From Mercenaria mercenaria (Eukaryota > Mollusca > Bivalvia > Venerida > Veneridae): a DNA stretch of 64,000 bases. Of this stretch, positions 1-11,234 are shown piece after piece. Positions within the stretch are counted from its first letter, which is position 1. Every line of letters begins with the position of its first letter. Position numbers and translations under genes: made by a program. The stretch is from assembly GCF_021730395.1 (NCBI RefSeq), contig NC_069362.1, forward strand, positions 66,605,501 to 66,669,500, written 5' to 3'. Under the pieces are notes generated by a model that made no database searches, was not told where the DNA came from, and saw only the letters and a program-made list of their open reading frames with translations.

Positions 1-85
1 TAAATATTACAGATATAACTCTGAACTTAAACAGGACTGAAATATGTCATTTTGCAACTCTCCACACTCTGTCCAAAACTTTTAC

Positions 86-186
86 CTTGTTGAAGCATTC
101 TCCTGGTTTTATCTGACGGAAATTTGATGAACATATCCCCAAAGCATACCCACTGTTTCTGACTCTTCTTGTCTTTCGACAGAACT
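86..186 (-). CDS. PDRG1: PDRG1 coding exon 2
   Basis: An acceptor TTTCAG precedes position 186, and the exon ends at CAACAAG before GTAAAA. It codes for 33 full codons ending FPSDKTRRMLQQ, plus one base at each end. It contains the conserved CFGDMFIK core. The continuation lies outside the window. Confidence 0.82.
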
Positions 187-877
187 CTGAAATGTAGTTT
201 AAAATCATGTGAATTATCATTAAAGTATCATCGTCATCTCTTAAAGTATAACCATGGTACATGTAACATTATCCGTTAAATTCATATTTCTTTTCAAATT
301 CAACCTTTTTTCTTGCAATTTGTAAACTCAAGGAAATAAGCAGTTAGAGCGGAACATCTATGTATACTGACATTCATTTTAGCATGGCCCAATAGAAGAA
401 TTGTAGCAGACGACAGTAATATGGACAATATAGACTGTATTACACTATTACCGATCACATGAAGTAGCTGTATTGTGGGCTGAAAGTTACTGAATGTTTT
501 ACATTCATCCCTTTGTGACCAGGAATTATTTTAAGGAATGCATTCACTGTAAAACATGACACAGAAATTTGTAAACATGCACTTCAGCAATAATGTCCTG
601 AACATGTAAATGGTCAGTAGGTTTAACTACATCAGTTTCAATGACAATGGTAATAAAAAAATTTGCTAAACCCGTTACTGCGGATTTTGCCTCCTCAATG
701 TGTATAACATATCATGTGATTTCTATTACTTCTATACCTTACGGCCTCCCTAGTTTTCTGTCTCTTTCTGTCTAGGTCAATGATTTGTTGTCTGTCTGTA
801 AGGATATCCTCAGCTACAACCTCCATCTCTCCAAGGTGCTGTGTAAGCCGTCCTATCTCCTCATTCTGGCTGGCCAT
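86..877 (-). CDS. PDRG1: PDRG1, prefoldin-like co-chaperone subunit, partial (first two coding exons)
   Basis: This is the N-terminal part of p53 and DNA damage-regulated protein 1, a small beta-type prefoldin-like protein known as part of the R2TP/prefoldin-like co-chaperone complex. The first exon translates to a helical segment with VVAEDILTDRQQIIDLDRKR, which matches the family's (V/L)AE(D/E)(V/I)L.D..QI.DLD.KR signature. The second reads VLSKDKKSQKQWVCFGDMFI, matching the conserved CFG.MFIK strand. The exons are 738-877 and 86-186, joined through a split AG|A arginine codon. The human protein is 133 residues, so about 80 residues are seen here and the rest lies left of position 1. The identification is from remembered family sequence and is strong. 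Nothing in the flank identifies a promoter. Confidence 0.87.
187..737 (-). other. PDRG1 intron 1
   Basis: An AT-rich 551 bp intron bounded by GT (737-736) and AG (188-187). I see no repeat or second gene in it. Confidence 0.75.
738..877 (-). CDS. PDRG1: PDRG1 coding exon 1
   Basis: The exon starts at an ATG (877) and codes for MASQNEEIGRLTQHLGEMEV and on to REAV plus two bases of an arginine codon. Two donors overlap: GTAAGG right after GCC (742) and GTATAG four bases further on (737). Only the second keeps frame with exon 2 and gives REAVRVLSKDK, which matches human REGLRALQKDL. I therefore chose 738 as the end. Confidence 0.85.
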
Positions 878-1644
878 CTTGAACTAACTGTTGATCTGTA
901 CTGTAATACACAAAATAAGAATGATGTCAACATTGCACAGCAAATGCACTCTGAAAATGTTTGATAGAATAATAAATAAACACCAGAAAACAAGAGGACA
1001 AAATGGTCCTAGGTCACTCACCTGAAAACAGCTTGATCAAATTTCATGAAGATCCAGTGAAAAATGCAGCTCCAATTGAATACACATAGTTTTACTTTGA
1101 ATTAACCAGGTGACCTAGTTTTTGACCCCAGATGACCCATATTCGAACTTGACCTAGATTTCATCCAGACAAACATTGTAATCAAATTTTATGAGGATCC
1201 AGTGTAAAATGCAGTCCTTATTGCATACATTGCAAACAAGGTTTTTCTTTGATTTGACCTAGCGGCCTAGTTTTTGACCCCAGATTACCCATTTTCAAAC
1301 TTGACCTAGATTTTATCAAGGCAACTATTCTGACTTTTATGAATATCCAGGGTAAAATGCAGCCCTTATTGCGTACACAAGGTTTTTCTTTGATTTGACA
1401 GGGGTGACCTAGTTTTTGACCCAAGATGACCAATATTTGAATTTGATCTAGACTTTATCCATACAAACAATCTTATCAAATTTCATGAAGATCCAGTGTA
1501 AAATGCAGTCCCTATTGCATACATAAGGTTTTTCTTTGATTTGACCTAGTGACCTAGTTTTTGAACACAGATGACACATATTGGTAACTGACCTAGATTT
1601 CATCAAGGCAATCATTCTGACCATATTTCATAAAGATGAATTGA

Positions 1645-1793
1645 ACAAGAGAGATCACAGACTGATCCTGGCGCCCACCATTGCGCCAGTTTTGAGTGTT
1701 CCAATTTCAAGACTAGCTCAATGTCAAAATCAAGGTCAAAGTTCATTTCAGTACACAAACTGTGCATGCGGTCCATGCATGTGGTCCAAATTT
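1645..1793 (+). mobile_element. Family F element, 5' fragment
   Basis: This repeats the first ~150 bases of the full F element at 2031, starting ACAAGAGAGATCACAG and carrying GCGCCCACCATTGCGCC. It then breaks off directly into family A unit sequence (ctgggtgacctag). The A sequence before both copies is the same (gatgaattga), so an A unit carrying F was probably duplicated and one F copy was later lost. Confidence 0.6.
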
Positions 1794-2030
1794 GACTGGG
1801 TGACCTAGTTTTTGACCCCAGATGACCCATATTCAGCCTTGACCTAGATTTCATCCAGACAAACATTCTGATCAAATTTCATGAAGATCTGGTGTAAAAT
1901 GCAGTCCCTATTGCATACACAAGGTTTTTCTTTGATTTGACCTAATGACCTAGTTTTTGATCCCAGATGACCCATATTCGAACATTACCTAAGGCAATCA
2001 TTCTGACCAAATTTCATGAAGATGAATTGA

Positions 2031-3507
2031 ACAAGAGATCACAGAGCGATCCTGGCGCCCACCATTGAGCCAGTTTTGAGTGTTCTAATTTCAAGACTAG
2101 CTCAATGTCAAAATCAAGATCAAAGTTCATTTCAGTACACAAACTGTGCATGCAGTCCATGCATGTGGTCCAAATTTGAAAGCTGTAGCTTGAGAAATGT
2201 GAAAGTAGGTCACAAGATCAATTTCAAGGTCAAAGTTCATTTCAGTATACAAAACTATGCATGTGCTTCAAATCTGGAGGCTGCAGCTTGAGAAATGTGA
2301 AAGTAGGTACTAGGTAAAAATCGTCAAATTTCAATTCAGAACACAAAAATTTGAAGCCTGTTGCTTCAGAAATGTGAAAGTAGGTCACTAGGTCAAAATC
2401 AAGGTGAAATTTCATTTCAAAAACACAGAACTATGCATGTGGTCCAAATTTGAAGCCTGTATCTTCAAAAATATGAAAGAAGGTCACTAGGTCAATGTCA
2501 AAGTTTTTTTCATTACACAAAACTATGCATGTGGTCCAAATTTGAAGGCTGTAGCTTCAGAAATGTGAAAGTAGGTCACTAGATCAAAATAAAGGTCAAA
2601 TTTCATTTCAGAACATGAAACTATGCAAGTGGTCCAAATTTGAAGCCTGTACCTTCAAAAATGTGAAAGTAGGTCACTAGGTCAATGTCAAGGTCAAAGT
2701 TTTTTCCGGTGCACAAAACTATGCATGTGGTCCAAATTTGAAGACTGTAGCTTGAGAAATGTGAAAGTAGGTCGCTAGGTCAAAATCAAGGTCAAATTTC
2801 ATTTAGGAACACGAAACTTTGCATGTGGTCCAAATTTGAAGCCTGTATCTTCAAAAATGTGAAAGTAGGTCACTAGGTCAATGTCAAGGTCAAAGTTTTT
2901 TCGGTGCACAAAACTATGCATGTCACAAATTTTATTGTGGTCCAAATTTGAAGGCTGTAGCTACAGAAATGTGGAAGTAGGTCACTAGGTCAAAATCAAG
3001 GTCAACTCAAGTCAAGGTTCATCTTGCCACTCAAAACTATACATGTGGTCCAAATTTGAATATTGTAGGTTACTGACAAGAAGATTTTAAAAGCTTTTCC
3101 CTATATAAGTCATTATGAACCATGTGACCCCCGAGGCGGGGCCATATTTGACCCCAGGGGGATAATATGAACAATCTTGGTAGAGGACCACTAGATGATG
3201 CTTCATACCAAATATCAAAGCCCTAGGCCCTGTTGTTTTGATCAAGAAGATTTTTCGAAGTTTTTCCCTAAATAAATCTATGTAAATTATAAAGATAAGC
3301 AAAGGGCCATAACTCACTCAAAAATTGTTGAACCAGTCTGATTTTCAGGGGGACACAACTAGGGTACCAATACATCATTTTGACAAAGTTCCCCCCGGTA
3401 GTTTCTGAGGAGATGCGATAACGAGAAATTGTTAACGGACGGAAGGACGACGGACCACGGACGCAGAGTGATTTGAATAGCCCACCATCTGATGATGGTG
3501 GGCTAAA
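2031..3507 (+). mobile_element. Family F element nested in family A
   Basis: It starts ACAAGAGATCACAGAGCGAT, in which GATCACAGAGCGATC forms a small hairpin, followed by GCCCACCAT at 2057-2065. It ends with a hairpin of GCCCACCATC against GATGATGGTGGGC, then TAAAA near 3507. The inverted copy ATGGTGGGC is at 3495-3503. The body has ~95-110 bp units with 'ggtccaaatttgaagcctgt' and 'gtgaaagtaggtcactagg'. Just outside, gatgaattga on the left and aaatacagcctc on the right rejoin into an ordinary family A unit. Confidence 0.7.
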
Positions 3508-5302
3508 AATACAGCCTCTATCGCATACACAAGGTTTTTCTTTGATTTGACTGGGTGCCCTAGTTTTTGACCCCAGATTACCCATATTCGAACTTGACCT
3601 AGATTTCATCAAGGCAACTATTCTGACTTAATTTTATGAATATCCAGCGTGATATGCAGCCCCTATTGTGTACACAAGGTTTTTCTTTGATTTTACCTGA
3701 TGACCTAGTTTTTTACCCCAGATGACGCATATTCGAACTTGACCTAGATTTCATCCAGACATTCTGATCAAATTTCATGAAGATCCAGCGTAAAATGCAG
3801 TCCCTATTGCATACACAAGGTTTTTCTCTGATTTGACCTAGTGACCTAGTTTTGAACCCCGTTGACCCATATTCGATCTTGACCTAGACTTCTTCAAGGC
3901 AATCATTCTGACCAAATTTCTTGAAGGTCAATTCAAAAATACAGCCTCTACTGCATATGCAAGATTTTCTTTGATTTGACCAGGTGAGACCAAATTTCAT
4001 GAAGATCAATTGAAAAATACAACCTCTATCGCATATGCAAGATTTTATTTTGATTTGACCGGGTGACCTTGATTTTGAACCATGATGAGCCATATCCTAA
4101 CTTGACATAGATTTCATCAAGGCAATCATTCTGACCAAATTTCATGAAGATCAATTGAAAAATACAGCCTCTATAGCATATGCAAGATTTTTCTTTGATT
4201 TGACCATGTGAGACCAAATTTCATGATGATCGATTGAAAAATACAGCCTCTATCGCATATGCAAGATTTTTCTTTGATTTGACTGGGTGACCTAGTTTTT
4301 GAACCGAGATGACCCATATCTGAACTTGACCTAGATTTGATCCAGACAAACATTCTGATCAAATATCATGAAGATCCAGTGTAAAATGCAGTCCCTATTG
4401 CATACACAAGGTTTTTCTTTGATTTGACCTAATGACCTAGTTTTTGACCCCAGGTGACCCATATTCGAAACTGACTCAGATTTCATCAAGGCAATCATTT
4501 CGACCAAATTTCATGAAGATCAATCTCTATCGCACATGCAAGGTTTTTCTTTGATATGACCAGTTGACCTAGTTTTTGAACACAAGATTACCCTTATTCG
4601 AACTTACCTAAATTTCATCAAGGCAACCATTCTGACTAAATTTTATGAATATCCAGTGTAAAATGCAGCCCTTATTGCGCACACAAGGTTTTTCTTTTAT
4701 TAGACCGGGTGACATAGTTTTTGACCCCAGGTGACCCATATTTGAACTTGACCTAGATTTTATCCAGAAAAACATTCTGATCAATGTCATGAGGATCTAG
4801 TGTAAATTGCAGTCCCTATTGCATACACAAGGTTTTCCTTTGATTTGACCTAGTGACCTAGTTTATGATCCCAGATGACCAATATTCACACTTGACCTAG
4901 ATTTAATCAAGGCAATCATTCTGATCAAATTTCATGAAGATCAACTTAAAAATACAGCCTCTATCACATACACAAGCTAAATATTGACAGATGACAGATC
5001 CCGGACATCAAGCTATCACAATAACTCACCTGCTCAGGTGAGCTAAAAATATATCGAGTTGCAAATAAAATATATAAAAATGGAATTAAATTATTACACT
5101 TGATTTCCTTAGGTCAAGAAAAGCCTTAGCGAATTGGCTTCCGGTTACCGGCAGTCAAAATAATGCTACTGTCAGATCATTTTAAAAATTTCAGCCTCAG
5201 AGATGTTTATATGCTGTTATGGATCTCTTAGTCAAACTAATCCTACGCATACAGATTGTTTTATATTGTGACAGTCAAACTGCAAATGTCAGAAATTAAA
5301 AA

Positions 5303-5537
5303 GAGCCGTGCCATGAGAAAACCAACAAAGTGGGTGTGCGACCAGCATGGATCCAGACCAGCCTGCGCATCCGCGCAGTCTGGTCAGGATCCATGCTGTT
5401 CGCTAACAGTTTCTCCAATTCCAATAGGCTTTAAAAGCGAACAGCATGGATCCTGACCAGACTGCGCGGATGCGCAGGCTGGTCTGGATCCATGCTGGTC
5501 GCACACCCACTATGTTGGTTTTCCCATGGCACGGCTC
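5303..5537. repeat. Foldback element with ~102 bp near-perfect inverted arms
   Basis: The left arm 5303-5404 begins GAGCCGTGCCATGAGAAAAC and the right arm 5436-5537 is its near-exact reverse complement, ending GGCACGGCTC. A 31 bp spacer separates them. Single-stranded DNA would form a long cruciform. The core (gaccagcatggatcc, cagtctggtcaggatcc) is related to the core of the MITE at 20189-20393. Confidence 0.85.
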
Positions 5538-7271
5538 AAAAGCCGCTAATCAGGGACAGTTAGCTCGTCAATGCTTCTCCTAGCTGAAATTAATCCTGTA
5601 TTGAAACCTAACCAGAAATAGTGCCAGAAGTCTGTCACGCTGTAATTTCATCAAATGAAATGCAATGGACTCAACTTTTACTTTAAAATATTGCTAATCC
5701 ATTTTCCTTTTGATCTGACATGATTAATCCATGCAGCACAATCTGAACACAAGTTATACACACAGGTTTCAAAAAGGTACTGCTGTCTGCAATATTTTGC
5801 CCACCATTGCAATTGTCACCTGATCTGGGTAGTGGGTACTCTTCATTTTGAAAACAAAAAGGCAGTATAGAATCGTTATTTATTGACCTTTTCTGTGGAC
5901 TTAAACCTTCTAATGTATGTTTTTCATGAACTTTATTGAAAATGGTTATATTCATAATTCAATTAAATTCATAAATGTGCAAAATGTTGATCTTGATTTT
6001 CAAAAATAAACACATGCTCTGAACTTTGCATGATGTCATCAGTTTCTCACGAGAGGCTGTGTAAGATGTTGCGGATCGACACTGGTCAGTTAACCATATG
6101 GGGTTACACCATAACTTAATGGACGCGACCATCAGAAAATGAAACTAGCGTCAGTTAAGCTATGGTAGCCAGAACTATCTGTCAAAACTTCGAAGGACCA
6201 AAATAATGGTCATGTAAAGTTATTGCTTTAATTGCTTGCGCATATTGCCTTGTAGACTCAGTAAACGTTAATCGTGTACAGTACATACATAGGTTTAAAT
6301 CATAGATCATCAGAAAATTTGTAATTTTGGAAATTATTTGGTAACTTTTAATACATGTAAGTTTTATTTTAATTTATTTGATATTCACAACAACATCACA
6401 TTTAAATCCAAATCAGCAGGGATGACAATTTAATTAGAAGTTTCCACTACTATTTTGGTCTTTCCAGTGTTTGATGCGAATTAGATATTGCCCATAAGAA
6501 AAATAACTCAATATTTCCTAGGATCCCGTCAAATTAGTTGGACTACGGTTAGCGGATGGCTTGACAAGCTTACTGTCGCTGAGTGACTGCTTTTTAATTT
6601 CTGACATTTGCAGTCCCCGCTACAGTTTGACCTGTCACACTATAAAACAAACTGTATGCATGCGTCAGATTAGTCCAACTAGTGGATGGCTAGACAGCTC
6701 GACAATTCCTAATCTAAACAGTACAATACTTTTAGGTGAAAAAGGTAATATGAGGCCATCTAACTGTAAAATAAGTGCTTCGCGTTTTTTTCTAGAAAAC
6801 AACGATTTTCTTTTGAAGATATCATAGATGATAGTCTTGGGGCTTTCTTCTTACCAAAATTATGTCTATCCGAATAGTTCGTCAGTGTAACGAAAACTCA
6901 GTTGTTGGTCGGCATAACATTTAAACATCAATATTATGTATAGTTGTAAAGAAAATAAACATCTGTTCCTTAATCTTCTATATTTACTTTTTAGAAATAA
7001 TGACAGAAGCAGTTTTAGATATTTTGCGAGCAAGTAGGTTTAACACAGTACTGTTTCCGGTTTCGTTTTTAGCAAATAACTTCGTTTCCGGTTTCTTTAT
7101 TGAATTTTTGTTTGGCGTGATGTTATTTATTTGCCGAAGATTATATCTGATTGATGAGTTGTGATTAATGTATATAGATCTAGTAACATTTTTCCTCCGG
7201 GATTCAAACTGAAATAAAAAATGCTTACCTTTTTATTTAATAACCATTGTTTTATTTGCACATTACTATCA
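5538..7271. other. Intergenic stretch without recognisable gene
   Basis: AT-rich single-copy-looking sequence. Short open frames at 5683-5955 and 6561-6827 have no recognisable domain and no splice context, so I do not call them genes. Confidence 0.5.
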
Positions 7272-7344
7272 GATCCCGTGGTGTAGTGGTTATCACATCC
7301 GCTTAACACGCGGAAGGTCCTGAGTTCAATCCTCAGCGGGATCA
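7272..7344 (+). tRNA. tRNA-Val (anticodon AAC)
   Basis: This is a full cloverleaf. The acceptor stem GATCCCG pairs perfectly with CGGGATC, and the discriminator is A at 7344. The D-arm region is GTGTAGTGGTTATCAC. The anticodon arm TCCGC-TTAACAC-GCGGA has loop anticodon AAC. The T arm CTGAG-TTCAATC-CTCAG pairs perfectly. The internal promoters are the A box (GTGTAGTGGTTA) and the B box (GAGTTCAATCC). There is no intron and no encoded CCA, as expected for a eukaryote. A T-run follows, so it reads as an intact gene rather than a SINE head. Confidence 0.93.
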
Positions 7345-7347
7345 ATA

Positions 7348-7354
7348 TTTTTTT
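7348..7354 (+). terminator. RNA polymerase III terminator of tRNA-Val
   Basis: A run of seven T starts four bases after the tRNA and a longer T-run follows at 7357-7368. This is the usual Pol III stop signal. Confidence 0.8.
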
Positions 7355-7482
7355 AATTTTTTTTTTTTGTTTCAACAATTTTTTGGTGATTTATCAAGTC
7401 CAAATATAAGCTCTGTGCCTCTTAGGTCCAGAGAAGAACAGTTTTTTCTTCTTTTTTTTTTATATGTCCTATATAGAACTCT

Positions 7483-8003
7483 ATGGCACGACTGATAATG
7501 TTCTACAAAATTGTGTATGGTTTGGTGGCGGTGCCGGTTCCATCACATCTTGTGGTGCTCATGAGAATGACACGCCACATGCACCCCCTTTCCTTTAGGC
7601 AAATTCACACCTCTGCCAGCAATATAAGTATTACTTCTTTCCCTACACAGTTGTTCTTTGGAATAGCCTACCCAGTACTACCTTCTTAATATCTGACCTA
7701 GAGGAAATTTAAGCTTTAAGTCTTAGCCCCTCTCTCATTTCAAATGGTCCCTGAGTACTAGAGACAGTTGTTTTTACCAGCTTTTTAAGCTTTTAACCTT
7801 CATCTTGTATTAACGTTACACTATCACGCTTTTATTTCATTCTCATTAGTTTACTTTGAAGTCTTCATTCAAATTGCTTTTAAACTACTTTTGAAGTCTT
7901 CATTCAAATTGCTTTTAAACTACTTTTATTCTTGCACTTGACGCGCACCTGCTAGTTTACCCGAAAGCGGCTTAAGCAGTATGAAAAGATAAATAAATTC
8001 AAG
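7483..8003 (+). mobile_element. LINE 3' end (Jockey/CR1-like reverse transcriptase C-terminus), decayed
   Basis: The frame from 7483 gives ARLIMFYKIVYGLVAVPVPS then TRHMHPLSFRQIHT. This is the C-terminal region of non-LTR reverse transcriptases (R..MFYKI..GLVA.P; TRH.HP..F.QI.T). The next frame continues FFPYTVVLWNSLPSTTF to a stop near 7711, so one frameshift lies around 7625-7632. A 3' untranslated part follows, with a ~35 bp direct duplication (gaagtcttcattcaaattgc, near 7857 and 7892), ending in an A-rich gataaataaattcaag. It is 5'-truncated, as is usual for LINEs. Confidence 0.75.
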
Positions 8004-8045
8004 GGACCACAGAGCGGGACCAATATCCCTGTAAACATGAAGTCA

Positions 8046-9739
8046 TTGGGCCAACGACGAAAAACCGTCAAAGGATAATCGTTGTTGGGCCAATATTGGC
8101 CCAACAATGATTAATAAGTATTGTAAATACAGCTGTTGGGCCAACGTTGAACCAACGTTGAATTTCATTCACAGATATCTCTGCATTGGCCCAATATAGA
8201 TTTTCAGAGAAAGACTTATACAGAGAAAACATCGTTGGCCCAACGTTGGCCCAACGTTGGCCGATTAAAAATAATAATATAATAATTATATATTTTACAG
8301 GTGAATATTTTATCACAAGCTCCTACAGGTATACACGTTGTGTACGTGTAACATGCAATATTTAATTAATAATTAAATACTTTTCTGCACCAATTCGTAA
8401 TCAGTTAAATCTGGGCTAATTAAACCTAAAATTTATCTGCAGCCGTAATGACATTTTGAACTATTTCAAATCTACTACTTTGAAAAAGAAAGTTAAAAAA
8501 GAAGAAAAAAAAACACTACTAACTCTATAACAAATATCTAATTTTATACATGTTTACAATAAATCTGTTGAGTATTCCAGAACATGAACTCTCGTTAACC
8601 CGGGTTATGTAAGAAATCCCAGAAAATGTGGTTGATTTTGCTCTCTAGGCCAGATTTCTAGCTGCATATATGTGAAGTAAAGGAAACTGTTTTACATGTG
8701 ATAGATCTAGATTTAACAAAAACCCGGTCTACCAGCTATAAACTGTAAGTAGAAGTTTTTGAATATATTTTATAAAGTTGTGGAATCAAGTAAACAGAGA
8801 ATTTCTTAATCCTGTATGCAAGTAATATCCATGTGACTTAAACATACGTTAAATACTTTTATCTAAAGCCGGCGGATGGCACTTGTGTTGAGTATTAAAT
8901 TCTTTAAATAAAATAACTCATATTCTCGTTAATTCTAACATATTTTTCTCGGTTAAATACAGACAAAAATAAATTTCATACATTTTACGCAAGTTTATAT
9001 CCAGAGGTTTATGTGCATTTCTTTTGTTATATTGTTAATTGGTTTAATCAACATTATGATTTTTTACAGGGTGCTGTTCAAGAAAGTAATAATGGAGTGC
9101 CTAGCATTGTGGTGCACAAGAAAAAACAAGAAGAAAAAAGGAAAGCAGCAACTTCAGTGAGAAAAGAAAACAATTAAACAGAACTTGGATATATAATGAG
9201 TTAATATACAGACAGTTATTCATTTTTAAATTAGTGGGATTTAATAAGTGACTGTTAAAAGAAACATATTTAGATTTATAAAAGGCTGGAATCAATAATT
9301 GACATGTTGTAGTGATGAAATATTCTGTTATATTTCTTCAGGAAAATTGCAAACAAACTTTAAATAACTGTTAGATTTCTTTTTGTTAAAGTTTAACAAA
9401 ATCACAACTATTTGAAAATAAAATACTTACTAAATAGTGTTAGTTTTAGTCTTTTTTTCAGTTTCGTAATCGTTGGGATAGCGTTGGCCCAACGCTGGAC
9501 CAACCATGATAGACGAAAAAATACTGTTGGCCCAATGGAGGGCCAACGATAAGTGCAGGATACCAGTTGTTGGCCCAACGGAGGGCCAACGATATGTGTA
9601 GGATTCCAGTCGTTGGGCCAACGGTGTACCAACCGTTGGGCCAACGTTGCGCCAATTAGCAAAATGGCGTTGGGCCAACGTTGGAAATCTTCGTTGGGCC
9701 AACGAAGAGTCTGCCGTTGGCCCAACGTTGGGCCAACGC
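8046..9739. mobile_element. Foldback-like element bounded by GTTGGCCCAAC palindrome clusters
   Basis: Two clusters of the palindromic word GTTGGCCCAAC and its variants, 8046-8270 and 9476-9739, flank about 1.2 kb of AT-rich sequence. Each cluster is self-complementary and also complementary to the other. I infer one element with complex inverted ends, but the two clusters could be independent insertions. No transposase is seen. A possible terminal exon lies inside (9071-9178). Confidence 0.5.
9071..9178 (+). other. Candidate 3'-terminal coding exon inside the GTTGGCCCAAC element
   Basis: A strong acceptor (ttttttacag) is followed by exactly 36 codons in phase 0 ending in TAA. They read GAVQESNNGVPSIVVHKKKQ and then EEKRKAATSVRKENN. 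The basic, lysine-rich tail could be a nuclear localisation region, but no family is recognised and no upstream exon was found. It may be a captured host exon or chance. Confidence 0.25.
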
Positions 9740-9759
9740 ATGTCTGCTATCTGGGATTG

Positions 9760-9906
9760 ACCCTCGGATCATAACTTGAACAATCCAAGGATCATTCCTG
9801 TGAAGTTTGGTATAAATCTGCCCAATTCTTTTGAAGAAGATTGTTTAGAAATTGTTGATGGATGACAGACACCAAGCGGTCACAAAAGCTCAGGTGAGCT
9901 AATAAA
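9760..9906 (+). repeat. Family A 3' fragment
   Basis: It contains the 3' region typical of family A (ggatcattcctgtgaagttt, agcggtcacaaaagctcagg) and ends AGCTCAGGTGAGCTAATAAA. The 5' part is missing. Confidence 0.55.
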
Positions 9907-10090
9907 ACACATGTATTATATTTAACCATATAAAAAGGGAGGTAATTTCATGAACAAAAAAAAAGAAAGTTAACTTGGATGGCTGTGACCTTGACCTTTG
10001 CATATGACATATGTCTTGTAATGGTGAATATTTATGCCAAGTTATTACAATATACAACAATGCATAAAAAAATTACAGACCAGACAATAA

Positions 10091-11234
10091 ACAAGAGCTG
10101 TCCGTAAGACAGCCAAGCTCGACTATTCGAAATATTGTCCCAGAAGCAGGAAAATATTACCCAAAAAGGTTAAATATCAAAAGAGTTTTAAGTTCAAAAG
10201 GGGAAATAATTTGACCAAAATGCATATCAGTTATGGGACTTGCTGCTATCAACTAGTTTCATAACCCCGAAGGCACATGTGAAGTTTCAATTCAATATCT
10301 GCATTAGTTTTGGAGATAGAAACTTGCATGTAAAACTTTAACCAGAATTTTCAAAGTCCAAAAGGGGGCATAATTTGCCCAAAATACATGCCAGAGTTAT
10401 GGAACTTGACCCAGTGAGGTTGGTAATTGATCTAGAAAAAGAAAAAATAAGTTTCAAATCTATATGCCTTTTAGTAATAGCTGTATGTACTTGCACGCAA
10501 AACTTTAACCAGAATTTGCTAAGTCCAAAATGAAGGTCAGAGTTATGGGACTTGCTGCTATCAACTAGTTTTATAACCCCGAAGACACATGTGAAGTTTC
10601 AAATCAATATCTGCATTAGTTTTGGAGATAGTAACTTGCATGTAAAACTTTAACCAAAATTTTCTAAGTCTAAAAGGGGGCATAATTTGCTCAAAATACA
10701 TGTCAGAGTAATGTGTCTTGACCCAGTGAGGTTGGTAATTGATCTAGAAAAAGAAAAAATAAGTTTCAAATCTATATGCCTTTTAGAAATAGCTGTATGT
10801 ACTTGCACGCAAAACTTTAACCAGAATTTTCTAAGTCCAAAAGGGGGCATAATTTGGCCAAAATGAAAGTCAGAGTTATGGGACTTGCTGCTATCAACTA
10901 GTTTTATAACCCCGAAGACACATGTGAAGTTTCAATTCAATATCTGCATTAGTTTTGGAGATAGTAACTTGCATGTAAAACTTTAACCAAAATTTTCTAA
11001 AGCCAAAAGGGGGCATAATTTGCTCAAAATACATGTCAGAGTTATGGGACTTAACCCAGAGAGGTTGGTAATTGACCTAGAAAAAGATAAAATAAGTTTC
11101 AAAGCTATATGCCTTTAATTGATGGCTGTATGTACTTGTATGCAAAAACTTAACCAAGGTGTGACGCCGACGCCGACGCCGACGCCAGGGTGAGTAGAAT
11201 AGCTAGACTATTCTTCGAATAGTCGAGCTAAAAA
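10091..11234 (+). mobile_element. Family B element, apparently complete (B1)
   Basis: It starts ACAAGAGCTGTCCGTAAGAC, in which GCTGTCCGTAAGACAGC is a hairpin. The motif GCTCGACTATTCGAA follows. It ends with a hairpin GACTATTC-TTCGAATAGTC and GAGCTAAAAA, so the terminal TTCGAATAGTCGAGC is the exact inverse of the 5' motif. The body is a two-unit higher-order tandem array (aagggggcataatttgc, gttatgggacttgctgctat, atgtgaagtttcaa). Just before the 3' end is a GACGCC microsatellite (11164-11187). No protein is encoded. Confidence 0.75.

Larger units (their letters stand above)
990..5048 (+). mobile_element. Family A non-autonomous element, long copy (A1) with family F nested inside
   Basis: It starts ACAAGAGGACAAAATGGTCC, a short imperfect hairpin, followed by CACTCACCTG. 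It ends with a hairpin of CTCACCTG against CAGGTGAG, then CTAAAA. The body is a degenerate tandem array of units with 'gacctagtttttgacccc', 'gatttcatcaaggcaa' and 'tttcatgaagatc'. Positions 2031-3507 are a separate family F element and 1645-1793 a partial F copy. There is no coding capacity; the minus-strand open frames here are by-products of unit lengths. Confidence 0.7.

Noticed and set aside
3268-4790. Several 60-114 codon minus-strand frames with SRSSSNMGHLGSKTRSP
   Set aside because: All repeat the same peptide because they are translations of family A tandem units; unit length and drift break each frame.
7127-7378. 83-codon minus-strand frame
   Set aside because: Its centre is the complement of the tRNA-Val gene.
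9408-9774. Overlapping open frames on both strands rich in RWPN and WANVGPT
   Set aside because: These are translations of the GTTGGCCCAAC palindrome cluster in several frames, not a protein.
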